A DNA stretch of 56,464 nt, taken from NCBI GenBank assembly GCA_016794525.1, contig JAEUJY010000067.1, positions 1-56,464 on the forward strand, in the 5' to 3' direction. The DNA comes from Myxococcales bacterium. GTDB taxonomy: Bacteria > Myxococcota_A > Polyangia > Haliangiales > Haliangiaceae. Position numbers and translations under genes: made by a program. The notes under the pieces are model-generated. The model was not told where the DNA came from. It worked only from the letters and a program-made list of their open reading frames with translations, and did no database searches. Positions 47,649-56,464 of this stretch are shown here, in pieces (position 1 is the stretch's first letter; each line of letters begins with the position of its first letter).

Positions 47649-49493
47649 TCAGCCGGGCGGCTGCGCTTGCCAGCCGCGCGCCTGCAGCCACGCGGTCGCG
47701 GCCTCGCGGCGATCGCTGGCGACCCCGAACGCCAGCTCGTCGCCGAGCCGCGGCGTCGTCCGCGCCGTCACCGGCGTGACGTCGGCATCGCGGCGGAGCG
47801 CGATCGGCAGGACTTGATCGGCGTCGAGCTCGGCGAACGCGTGCGCGCCGTCGGGGCCGACGAAACGCCAGCGCTGTACCTCGACAGCGCCGCGTCGCGC
47901 GAGGTCGAGCCAGCGCAGCACGTTGGTCTCGGCGGTCGCCAGCACCGCGACGTCGTGGGCGTCGGCCATCGGGACGGTGACGCCGCGGTCGTGCCGCTCG
48001 AGCAGGATCGCCAGCTGCGGGCCGCGCAGCTCGTCGGCGATCAGCCGCGCGAACAGGAAGTTGACGTGCTCGTTCGGCGTCATCCCGAGGCACCACGCCG
48101 CACCGTCGATTCGCGCTTGCGCGAGGGTCTCGAGCGTCAGCCCGTCGCCGGCCACGACCTCGAAGCCGTCGGCGCGCGCTGCGGCGCACAGCTCGTCGCG
48201 GGCCTCGACCAGCACGACGCGCATGCCGAGACCGGTCAGCACCCGCGCCACCAGCACCGCGAGGGCGTTGGCGCCGAGGATCAGCGCGCCGCTGCGCGGC
48301 GGCAGCCGCACGCCGAGCCGATCGGCCACCACTCCCGCGGTGAGGCCCTGCAGCGTGACCGTGGTCGCGATGACCACGAACACGAGCGCGCGGAGCTGCG
48401 CGCCGCCGGCGTACCCGGCGTGGCCGAGTTCGGTGGCGAACAGCGACGCCACCGCCGCGGCGACGATGCCCCGCGGCGCGATCCACGCCAGGCACAGCTT
48501 CTCGGGGCGCGTCAACGCCGAGCCGCGCGTGCTGGCGAAGACCGTCGCCGGGCGCACCACCACGAGCAGCACCGCGACCACCGCCGCGCCGCGCCAGCCC
48601 AGCGCGGCGACGTCGCTCATGCGCACGTCGGCGACCAGCAAGACGAACAACGTCGCCACCAGCAGCTCGGTGAGCTGCTCCTTGAACTCGGCGATCTGGC
48701 TGAGGCGGCGCACCGGCAGGTTGCCGACCAGGAGGCCGGCGACGATCGCCGCGGTGAGGCCGCTCTCGCTCACCAGCGCGTCGCTGACGTGGAACGCCGC
48801 GACCGCGACCGCCAGCGCCAACACGTTCTCGAGGCCGTGGGGGACGAGCCGCCGGACGCGGAGCAACCCGACGAGCAGCAATCCGGCGGCGGCGCCGACC
48901 AGCGCGCCCACGCCGAACCGCAGCACGATCGCGACCGCTTCGCCGGCCGCGGCGCGGCTGCTGTCGGCGAGCACGACCTCGAGGGTGACCACCGCGATCG
49001 TGGCGCCGACGGCGTCGACGAAGATGCCCTCGGCGATCAGGATGTCGGCGAGGTGGGGCTGCAGGCGCAGCCGCCGCACCAGCGGGTTGACGACGGTCGG
49101 GCCGGTCACGATCACCAGCGTCCCGAACAGCGCGGCGAGGCGCCAATCCCACGGCATGATCAGCGCCGCCGCCGCGGTGGCCAGGCCGCCGGTGATCAGC
49201 GCGCCGAGCGTCACCAGCCGGCGGATCGACCGGGCGCGGCGCCGCAGGGCGTCGATCCGGACGTTGAGCGCGCCTTCGAACAGGATGATCGCGACGGCGA
49301 ACCCGACGAACGCCGGCAGCCCGGCGCCGAGCACCTGGGGCCGCACCAGGTCGACGCCGTCGGGCCCCAGCGCGACGCCGAGCACCAGCAGGATGACGAT
49401 CCCGGGCACCTGGGCGTGGCGCGCGACACCCTGCGCGGTCACGCCCGCCAGCATGGCGAGCGAGAGGGTGAGCGGCGCGTCGTCGAGCGTCAT
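47649..49493 (-). CDS. CPA1-type cation/proton antiporter with TrkA-N domain
   Basis: The 614-residue product has residues about 10-390 as 12 or so membrane helices of the NhaP/CPA family. They include IVTGPTVVNPLVRRLRL with the characteristic TGP, GIFVDAVGATIAVVTLEV with the ion-coupling Asp, and WIAPRGIVAAAVASLFA (the WxxxRG motif). Residues about 400-520 form a Rossmann TrkA-N-like domain (GALILGANALAVLVARVLTGLGMRVVLVEARDEL), which usually senses NAD(H) or nucleotides. Probably Na+/H+ or K+/H+ exchange for ion and pH homeostasis. A TACCCG lies 6 nt before the ATG, a weaker match to the leaderless pattern. Confidence 0.92.
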   Translation of the reverse strand: MTLDDAPLTLSLAMLAGVTAQGVARHAQVPGIVILLVLGVALGPDGVDLVRPQVLGAGLPAFVGFAVAIILFEGALNVRIDALRRRARSIRRLVTLGALITGGLATAAAALIMPWDWRLAALFGTLVIVTGPTVVNPLVRRLRLQPHLADILIAEGIFVDAVGATIAVVTLEVVLADSSRAAAGEAVAIVLRFGVGALVGAAAGLLLVGLLRVRRLVPHGLENVLALAVAVAAFHVSDALVSESGLTAAIVAGLLVGNLPVRRLSQIAEFKEQLTELLVATLFVLLVADVRMSDVAALGWRGAAVVAVLLVVVRPATVFASTRGSALTRPEKLCLAWIAPRGIVAAAVASLFATELGHAGYAGGAQLRALVFVVIATTVTLQGLTAGVVADRLGVRLPPRSGALILGANALAVLVARVLTGLGMRVVLVEARDELCAAARADGFEVVAGDGLTLETLAQARIDGAAWCLGMTPNEHVNFLFARLIADELRGPQLAILLERHDRGVTVPMADAHDVAVLATAETNVLRWLDLARRGAVEVQRWRFVGPDGAHAFAELDADQVLPIALRRDADVTPVTARTTPRLGDELAFGVASDRREAATAWLQARGWQAQPPG

Positions 49494-49670
49494 CGTTCCC
49501 GGGTACCACGCCCGTGGTGGCGACGCGAGGCGCCCCGCTGCCCCACGTCGCTTGCGGACCTCCGCCGCTCGACGCGCAGCGGTTGCGCCGGTTGGCGATC
49601 GTCGTCGAGGTCATGTGTCCGGAACCTCACCGATGCGCCGCGCGGCATGGCCGATGCAGTCGCCGGGGAC

Positions 49671-50540
49671 ATGCGTGCCCTCACCTCGATGCGGTCGCTG
49701 CTCATCGGCGTGCTGACGGTGGCCGCGTTCCCGGCCGCCGCGGTCGCCGGCCCCTGGTACTACGAGTGGTCGTGTACCGGCCGGTGTGCGCCGGGCCAGC
49801 TCGCGATCTCGGGCCGCGAGGGCCCGTTCGACTCGCGCGAGGACTGCGAGTACGCCCGCGCCCACGATGCGCGCTCCGACGAGTTCGTCAGCGAGGGCAA
49901 CCTCGGCGGGCTGGAGTTCTGCGAGGAGGACACCACCGGCAACCACGCGCCGACCGGTGGCGCGGCGGTGGGCGGCGGCGGGGCGCCGCCGCGGCCGGCG
50001 CGGATGTCGCAGATCGAGGTCGGCGTGGCGTTCGGCCCCGGGTGGCAGGCCACCACCGCCGACGGCGGGACCACCGTCGGCGCCGGCACGCTGGGCCTCG
50101 ACATCGAGACCCACACCGGCAAGGACGTCGGCGGCGGCGCGCTCCTGTTCGGCATCCACGCGACCCGGGTCGAGGCGGCGATGCTCGGCGCCGACGCGCG
50201 CTCGGTGGTGACGATGCCGCTCCTGGTCGGGATCGATCTCACGCCGGCGGTGGCCGGCGGCAAGGGCTGGCAGGTGCGCGTCGACCTCGGCGCCAGCATC
50301 GGCGGGTTCTTGCTCGCCGGGTGCGGCGACTGCCCCGGCGCGGTCTGGGACGAGACGCTGGGCTTCGGCTACAGCCTCAAGGCCGGCGTCGACGTCTACC
50401 TGTCCAAGGACAGCGGCGTGAGCCTGGACCTGATCGTGCCGCGCTGGGAGATCGGCGACACGTCGCCGGGCAACCTGCGGCTCGACAGCCCGGTGTGGCT
50501 GGTGCGCGCGTCGATGGTCGGGCGCCCGGCCAACCCGTGA
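49671..50540 (+). CDS. Outer-membrane beta-barrel-type protein, unknown
   Basis: The product has up to 289 residues; the start could be ATG 49647, 49671 or 49689. A signal peptide ending FPAAAVAG is followed by a Cys-rich segment (WYYEWSCTGRCAPGQL...DCEYARAHD...EFCEED). A Gly/Pro linker leads to amphipathic strands (SQIEVGVAFGPGW, VRVDLGASIGGFLLAG, GYSLKAGVDVYLSKDSGVSLDLIVP) that end in WLVRASMVGRP. This fits a small outer-membrane barrel. The Cys-rich front is an extra element of unknown use. The 177-bp gap to the divergent antiporter gene shows no clear promoter. Confidence 0.65.
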   Translation: MRALTSMRSLLIGVLTVAAFPAAAVAGPWYYEWSCTGRCAPGQLAISGREGPFDSREDCEYARAHDARSDEFVSEGNLGGLEFCEEDTTGNHAPTGGAAVGGGGAPPRPARMSQIEVGVAFGPGWQATTADGGTTVGAGTLGLDIETHTGKDVGGGALLFGIHATRVEAAMLGADARSVVTMPLLVGIDLTPAVAGGKGWQVRVDLGASIGGFLLAGCGDCPGAVWDETLGFGYSLKAGVDVYLSKDSGVSLDLIVPRWEIGDTSPGNLRLDSPVWLVRASMVGRPANP

Positions 50541-50617
50541 TCCCTGCGCCCACGTGTCCCGGGGCGCCGACTGGCGCCCGGGCGCGGGCGCTGCCACAGT
50601 GTCGGTGGAGGCTTCCG

Positions 50618-50869
50618 ATGCCGCTGCGCACCTTTCACGTTCAGGTCGGCGATCAGGTGTTCCTCGAAGAGGGCGGAGAGGAGATCGGCGCGGTGCGCAT
50701 GGTCCACAAGGACCACATCGTCATCTACGTCGAGGGCGCCGGCGACTTCACGCTGACCGGACCGGAGATCGCGGCGGTCCACGACGGCAAGCTGCGGCTC
50801 GAGCCGAAGAAGCTGCCGCCGGCGCTGCTGGGCGCGGCCCAGGCCGCCCACGCGCAAGAGTCCGACTAG
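50618..50869 (+). CDS. Small PRC-barrel / DUF2171-like protein
   Basis: The 83-residue soluble protein reads VQVGDQVFLEEGGEEIGAVRMVHKDHIVIYVEGAGDFTLTGPEIAAVHDGKLRLEPKKL, the PRC-barrel/DUF2171 strand order. In this order, x-x-x-G-x-V is followed by I-x-x-V-x-D-G-x-x-L. It likely binds a partner or RNA/protein surface; the role is unknown. A GGAGG (50607-50611) 6 nt upstream fixes the start ATG at 50618. Its stop is 4 bp from the stop of the convergent DUF808 gene. Confidence 0.8.
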   Translation: MPLRTFHVQVGDQVFLEEGGEEIGAVRMVHKDHIVIYVEGAGDFTLTGPEIAAVHDGKLRLEPKKLPPALLGAAQAAHAQESD

Positions 50870-50873
50870 CGGC

Positions 50874-51812
50874 CTAGCGCCGGCCGCGCAGCCGCGCGAC
50901 GACGCGCCCGACGCCGAGCACGGCGAGCAGCACGATCGCGCCCACGACGATCCCGACCAGCGCGTTGGCGACCGACGGCACCAGCCACGCCAGCACGCCG
51001 CCCACCGTGGCGATCGCGTCGGCGCGCGCGGTCGCGTCCTCGATCGCGTGGTGCAGCGGGCCGATCGCGTGGGCGACGATGCCGCCGCCGACCATGAACA
51101 TCGCGGCGGTGCCGGCGATGGCCAGGAACCGCATCAGCCGCGGCGCGAACGCCAGGATGGCGCGGCCCAGCGCGCGCGCGCCGGCGCCCTCGCGCGTCAG
51201 CAGCGACCGGCCGGCGTCGTCGAGGCGGACGATGCCGGCCACCAGGCCGTAGACGCCGATCGTCATGACCATCGCGATCGCGCACAGGACCGCGATCCGC
51301 ACCCCGACGCTGGCGTCGGCGACCGTGCCCAGCGTGATGACGATGATCTCGGCCGACAGGATGAAGTCGGTGCGGACCGCGCCGCTGATCTTCTCGCGCT
51401 CGGCCGCGACCAGGTCGATCGTCGGGTCGGCCACGGCGGCGACCAGCTCCTGGTGGTGGGCGCGATCCTCCTCGGGGCTGTGCAGCCAGCGGTGGGCCAG
51501 CTTGTGGCAGCCCTCGTAGCAGAGGAACGCGCCGCCGATCATCAACAGCGGCAGCACCAGCCACGGCACCAGCAGGCTGATCACGAACGCCGCGGGGACG
51601 ATGATCGCCTTGTTGCGCAGCGAGCCCTTGGCCACCGCCCACACCACCGGCAGCTCGCGCTCGGCCTTGACCCCGGCGACCTGCTGGGCGTTGAGCGCGA
51701 GGTCGTCGCCGAGGACGCCGGCGGTCTTCTTGGACGCGGCGCCGGTGAGCACGACGACGTCGTCGAGGATGAGCGAGATGTCGTCGAGGAGCGCGAGGAG
51801 GCTCGAGGGCAT
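50874..51812 (-). CDS. DUF808 (YedI-like) membrane protein
   Basis: The 312-residue product begins MPSSLLALLDDISLILDDVVVLTGAASKKTAGVLGDDLALNAQQVAG, the DUF808 signature. It has several membrane helices, the conserved GAFLCYEGCHKLAHRW, TIDLVAAEREKISGAVRTDFILSAEIIVITLG, and a C-terminal VVARLRGRR. Function is not established. TAGGGT (51822-51827) lies 9 nt before the ATG, the same box and spacing as uvrA. Confidence 0.93.
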   Translation of the reverse strand: MPSSLLALLDDISLILDDVVVLTGAASKKTAGVLGDDLALNAQQVAGVKAERELPVVWAVAKGSLRNKAIIVPAAFVISLLVPWLVLPLLMIGGAFLCYEGCHKLAHRWLHSPEEDRAHHQELVAAVADPTIDLVAAEREKISGAVRTDFILSAEIIVITLGTVADASVGVRIAVLCAIAMVMTIGVYGLVAGIVRLDDAGRSLLTREGAGARALGRAILAFAPRLMRFLAIAGTAAMFMVGGGIVAHAIGPLHHAIEDATARADAIATVGGVLAWLVPSVANALVGIVVGAIVLLAVLGVGRVVARLRGRR

Positions 51813-51907
51813 CGGTCGCCCACCCTAGCAGCTCCGCCCGCGTGGTCCAGCGCGCAGCCTCGCGGGCGCTCGGCTGGCGACCCGGGCCGGCTGGCCAGCC
51901 CCGGCGA

Positions 51908-53668
51908 TCACGCCAGCTCGAGCCAGCCGAACCACGCCGGGTGGCGCTCGCAGTACCAGGCCAGGGCCCGCCGCAGGGCGTCCTTGCCGCCGGGCGGCAG
52001 CACCCGCGCGTCGATGCGATCGAAGCACACCCGGATGTGGGTGCCGTCGTGCTCGAGCGCCGTCGAGAACATCGTCTGCAGCTCGTTGCGGATGCGCCCC
52101 GAGTACGAGATCTTGGCCGGGCGATCCTGGTACGCGGTGCCGGTCAGGCAGCGCACCAGGAGCGGGCTCCATACGTCGCGGGCGCGGTCGAGGCCGTCGA
52201 GCAGCCGGACGGTGAAGCGCACGCGGGCGCGGGCGTCGCGGGTGGCCAGGCCGGTGGTGACGCGGTAGCGGTCGTCGGCCAGGCGCTCGACGCCGGGCGC
52301 GCCGGTGTACGGATCGTCGCCGATGTAGCCGGTGGTCGCGAGCACCCGCCAGCCCTTGTCGGGCAAGAGGTCGTCGGCGCGGATGACCCGCCGGCCCAGC
52401 GGGATCTCGGCGCTGGCGGCCAGCTCGATCGAGCCCGCCAGCCGGGCCACCGCCGCCGGATCGTCGCGCCCGGTGATCGCCGCGACCGCGGCGGCGAACC
52501 CGGGGGCCGCGGGAGCCAGGCGCATCAACCGGTCCTCGCGATCGATCGGCTGATCGAACGTCGCCGAGAACGGGGCCATCGTCGCGTCGACGTCGAGCAC
52601 CTCGGCCAGGCTGGCGGCCTGCACCGCCTCGGCCGACGCCGCGTAGCCGTCGCACAGGAAGACGTGGGTGGCGTCGGCGGCGTCGCGCCAGGCGCCGACC
52701 AGGAACGTCGGCGCGTAGGTGCCGGAGTCGACGAACACCGGCAGCCCCGACGGGGCGCGCCAGCCGTCCTCGACGAGGTGCACGCCGAGCGCGGCCCACT
52801 CGGCCCACAGCGGCCCGAGCCGGGTCGCGCGGCTGGCGCCGCGCAGCGTCCAGACGTGGACGTTGGCGCGGGCGACGCCGGGGTAGGCGCGCTCGATCGC
52901 CGCCAGCACCTGGGCCCGCGGCGTGCGGAAGTCGAGCAGCTCGGAGCGCTCGCTGGCCGCCGCGACCACCGCGCGCGGCACGGTCAGGCAGCCCATGTAC
53001 GCCTCGTACGGGCGCGTCACCCGCAGCGGCGTGTCGAACAGGTGCAGCACGGTCATCGGCCCGATCGCCTGGCCGTCGGCGAACCGCGACGTGTTCTCGA
53101 GCGTGTCGACCGCGGCGCCCCACACCGTGATGCCGCGGGCGCGCAGCCGGGCGCGGAACTCGTCGAAGTGCCACGCGCGATCGTTGAGCAGCCGGCGGAC
53201 CGCGTCGTCGACGATCCGCGCCACCTCGGGGCGGGCGTAGACCCGGCCGAAGCCGAGCAGCGGGTTGGCGCCCATCTCGGGCGTCTCGCCGGCCTTCGGC
53301 ATCAGGCCCTCGCCGAGCGACACCATGACCGCGTGGTTCTCGGGCAGCGCGCGGGTCAGGTGCCACAGGCCCTCGCTGAGCGCGTAGGCCGAGACCGCGT
53401 CGGCGGCCTTCTTGACCTGGTTGGTGGTCGCCTTGTCGGCGCCGCGGCCGTCGCCGAAATGGCCGAACAGCCGCGTGCCGAGCGCGGTGGCGGCGGCGGT
53501 CATCGCCAGGCTACGGGTGATGCCGCGCGGCGTGAAGGCGCGGCTCGAGACCTCGTCGGGCTGGGCCCGCTCGATCTCGACCGCCTCGAGCCACAGGTGG
53601 AAGCGCGCGAGCACCGCGTGCGTGTCGTAGGCCCACTGCGCGACGAGTTGCCGGCTGTCGACGTCCAC
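51908..53668 (-). CDS. Hypothetical 586-residue protein, unrecognised
   Basis: I do not recognise this protein. There is no signal peptide or membrane segment. Visible blocks are HAVLARFHLWLEAVEIERAQPDEVSSRAF, LSEGLWHLTRALPENHAVMVSLGEGLMPK, DRAWHFDEFRARLRARGITVWG, VHVWTLRGASRATRLGPLWAEWAALGVHLVEDGW, and near the end YSGRIRNELQTMFSTALEHDGTHIRVCFDRIDARVLPPGGKDALRRALAWYCERH. The GTG start at 53668 is set by a strong AGGAGG 6 nt upstream. It follows the acyltransferase gene after 89 bp. Confidence 0.7.
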   Translation of the reverse strand: MDVDSRQLVAQWAYDTHAVLARFHLWLEAVEIERAQPDEVSSRAFTPRGITRSLAMTAAATALGTRLFGHFGDGRGADKATTNQVKKAADAVSAYALSEGLWHLTRALPENHAVMVSLGEGLMPKAGETPEMGANPLLGFGRVYARPEVARIVDDAVRRLLNDRAWHFDEFRARLRARGITVWGAAVDTLENTSRFADGQAIGPMTVLHLFDTPLRVTRPYEAYMGCLTVPRAVVAAASERSELLDFRTPRAQVLAAIERAYPGVARANVHVWTLRGASRATRLGPLWAEWAALGVHLVEDGWRAPSGLPVFVDSGTYAPTFLVGAWRDAADATHVFLCDGYAASAEAVQAASLAEVLDVDATMAPFSATFDQPIDREDRLMRLAPAAPGFAAAVAAITGRDDPAAVARLAGSIELAASAEIPLGRRVIRADDLLPDKGWRVLATTGYIGDDPYTGAPGVERLADDRYRVTTGLATRDARARVRFTVRLLDGLDRARDVWSPLLVRCLTGTAYQDRPAKISYSGRIRNELQTMFSTALEHDGTHIRVCFDRIDARVLPPGGKDALRRALAWYCERHPAWFGWLELA

Positions 53669-53729
53669 GGGCGACCTCCTGGGGTTCCCTGCAGCGTGGA
53701 TCCATCGTCGGCCGCTGCCAACCGCGGCG

Positions 53730-53747
53730 AGTTGACGGCGATCAACT
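53730..53747. repeat. Short inverted repeat AGTTGA-6-TCAACT
   Basis: A perfect 6-bp stem with a 6-nt loop lies in the 89-bp gap between the acyltransferase stop and the next minus-strand gene. It could be a weak hairpin or protein-binding site. Confidence 0.4.
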
Positions 53748-53757
53748 GGTCGCGCGG

Positions 53758-54573
53758 CTACCCCAGCACCGGGCGGCGGCGGGCCGCGGCCAGCGCGTCG
53801 ACCTCGCGCTGCACCAGCGCGGTGAGGTAGGCGAGGGCGGCGTCGACCTGGCGGGCGTCGTCGGGGTCGTCCCAGCCGTGCTCCCACAGCCGCACCGGCG
53901 CCAGCACCCGCATCGCGATCTTCGACGGCAGCGGGATCGCCGGGTACAGCGGGCCGACGCTCAGGCCGAACGGGACGCTGAGGATGATCGGGAACACCTT
54001 GAGGCCGGTCAGCCGGTCGAGCCGCAGCGCCCGGGCGATGCGATCGCCGCGCGACAGCACGAACAGCGTCTCGTGGGTGCCGACGTGGGCGAACGGCACC
54101 AGCGGCGCGCGCGCGGTCATCGCCATGCGGATGAAGCCGCCGTGGCCGTGGAAGTCGACCTTGTGGCGGTCGCGGAACGGCTTGTGCGAGTCGCGATCGC
54201 CGCCGGGGAACACGACGAACTGCCCGCCGCGGGCCAGGATGCGCAGCGCGACCTCGCGATCGGCGAGCACCGCGCCGACGCGCGGCAGCCACGGGCCGAC
54301 GCCGGGCAGCGTGTAGAACGCGCGGTGGGCCAGGAAGTACAGCGGGTGGGCCACGCCGAAGCGGCGGAAGATCGCCGTCGCCAGCATCGCGCCCTCGACG
54401 GTGTAGGTGCTGCCGCAGTGGTTGCCGAAGTAGATCGCCGGGCCGGTCGGCAGGTGGTCGGCGCCGTCGAGCGCGACCCGGAAGTAGCGATCGAAGGCGA
54501 ACTCGAGCGACGGCAGCAGCCGCCGGAGCAGGTCCGGCTCGCGGCGGTCGAGGTCGGTCGGATCGACGGTCAC
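53758..54573 (-). CDS. Acyltransferase of the PlsC/DGAT-like superfamily
   Basis: The 271-residue product has the acyltransferase core as IYFGNHCGSTYTVEGAML, where the usual HX4D catalytic pair reads HX4Y, and FVVFPGGDRDSHKPF in place of FPEGTRS. This is followed by GFIRMAMTARAPLVPFAHVGTHET. The FPGG form and the GF-x-R-x-A block resemble diacylglycerol-type or TMEM68-like acyltransferases more than PlsC. GTG 54573 has GGGAG 4 nt upstream; GTG 54576 is also possible. TACCAT at 54589-54594 could be its -10. It probably acts on a membrane lipid. Confidence 0.75.
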   Translation of the reverse strand: MTVDPTDLDRREPDLLRRLLPSLEFAFDRYFRVALDGADHLPTGPAIYFGNHCGSTYTVEGAMLATAIFRRFGVAHPLYFLAHRAFYTLPGVGPWLPRVGAVLADREVALRILARGGQFVVFPGGDRDSHKPFRDRHKVDFHGHGGFIRMAMTARAPLVPFAHVGTHETLFVLSRGDRIARALRLDRLTGLKVFPIILSVPFGLSVGPLYPAIPLPSKIAMRVLAPVRLWEHGWDDPDDARQVDAALAYLTALVQREVDALAAARRRPVLG

Positions 54574-54730
54574 CACGCTCCCGCGTCGATGGTACGGCAG
54601 GTCGGGTGCGCGCCGTCGATGGATTGGCGGCTGCGACCACCGGCCGCGCTCGACCGGGCCGTCGCCCGCGCGGGCTGGCAGCGGCGCGCGAACTGCGCGA
54701 CCATGGCCACCGCAACCACCGGGAGATGCC

Positions 54731-55351
<621 letters not shown>

Positions 55352-55374
55352 CCTGGGCGACCTGCGGCTGAGGC

Positions 55375-55380
55375 TATCCT
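55375..55380 (+). promoter_or_regulatory. Putative -10 box TATCCT for the Ser/Thr kinase
   Basis: TATCCT is followed by 7 nt and then the ATG at 55388, with no Shine-Dalgarno. Confidence 0.5.
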
Positions 55381-55387
55381 CGGGGCG

Positions 55388-56464
<1,077 letters not shown>

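Noticed and set aside
47496-49646. Upstream part of a 1014-residue plus-strand frame
   Set aside because: Antisense to the antiporter gene; only the end from about 49671 looks like protein.

Overview
The window is about 56 kb of very GC-rich bacterial DNA. Gene content points to a large-genome member of the Myxococcota (Haliangium/Kofleria-like). The evidence is some seventeen lipoproteins with Asp/Ala/Pro-rich tethers, an AgmX/PglI-type protein, a transmembrane Ser/Thr kinase, PilZ proteins, RNase Y, and a DUF1592/DUF1552 pair. This is inferred from gene content; no rRNA is present to confirm it. There is no CRISPR array and no intact transposon.

Layout. 1-4.7 kb (minus): a partial secreted protein, a multihaem c-type cytochrome, a methyltransferase-like protein and a helical-repeat lipoprotein. 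4.7-6.7 kb (plus): aspartate kinase coupled to a glycerophosphodiester phosphodiesterase. 6.7-10.7 kb (minus): a GspC/PDZ-like lipoprotein, thymidylate kinase, a CFA-synthase-family methyltransferase with a DUF1295 membrane partner, and a GExH lipoprotein. 10.8-15.5 kb: a cNMP-PilZ fusion, a 15-unit GATC-containing hexamer array, uvrA with a LexA-type operator, and a ferric-reductase-like membrane protein. 15.5-18.1 kb (minus): rny, 5-formyl-THF cyclo-ligase and a small PilZ protein. 18.4-18.55 kb: tRNA-Lys and tRNA-Glu.

18.55-23.2 kb is an accessory island next to tRNA-Glu and ending in a decayed IS66 transposase. It carries a compact three-gene unit (unknown protein, ParA/MinD-type ATPase with an IF2-N-like domain, HD-type protein) and a convergent unknown gene. 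This is the most likely undescribed system here. 23.3-42 kb is mostly envelope lipoproteins, plus a GST, a DUF2804 protein, a lipoprotein adenosine-deaminase homologue, a beta-propeller, an ADP-ribosylglycohydrolase-family protein, a HemY-like oxidase and a DUF434 protein. 42-56 kb holds DUF1592/DUF1552, a DUF389 transporter with a coupled leader ORF, a CPA1-type antiporter, an outer-membrane-barrel candidate, DUF808, an acyltransferase and a truncated Ser/Thr kinase at the right edge.

A recurring expression theme is a -10-like TAnnnT 6-9 nt before the start codon with no usable Shine-Dalgarno, found at about nineteen transcription-unit starts. Most first genes here therefore look leaderless. 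Genes inside operons instead use Shine-Dalgarno sequences or ATGA/GTGA overlaps. I used this rule to choose several start codons. The last 51 bases exactly repeat an earlier stretch of the kinase gene out of frame, so the right edge may be an assembly break.
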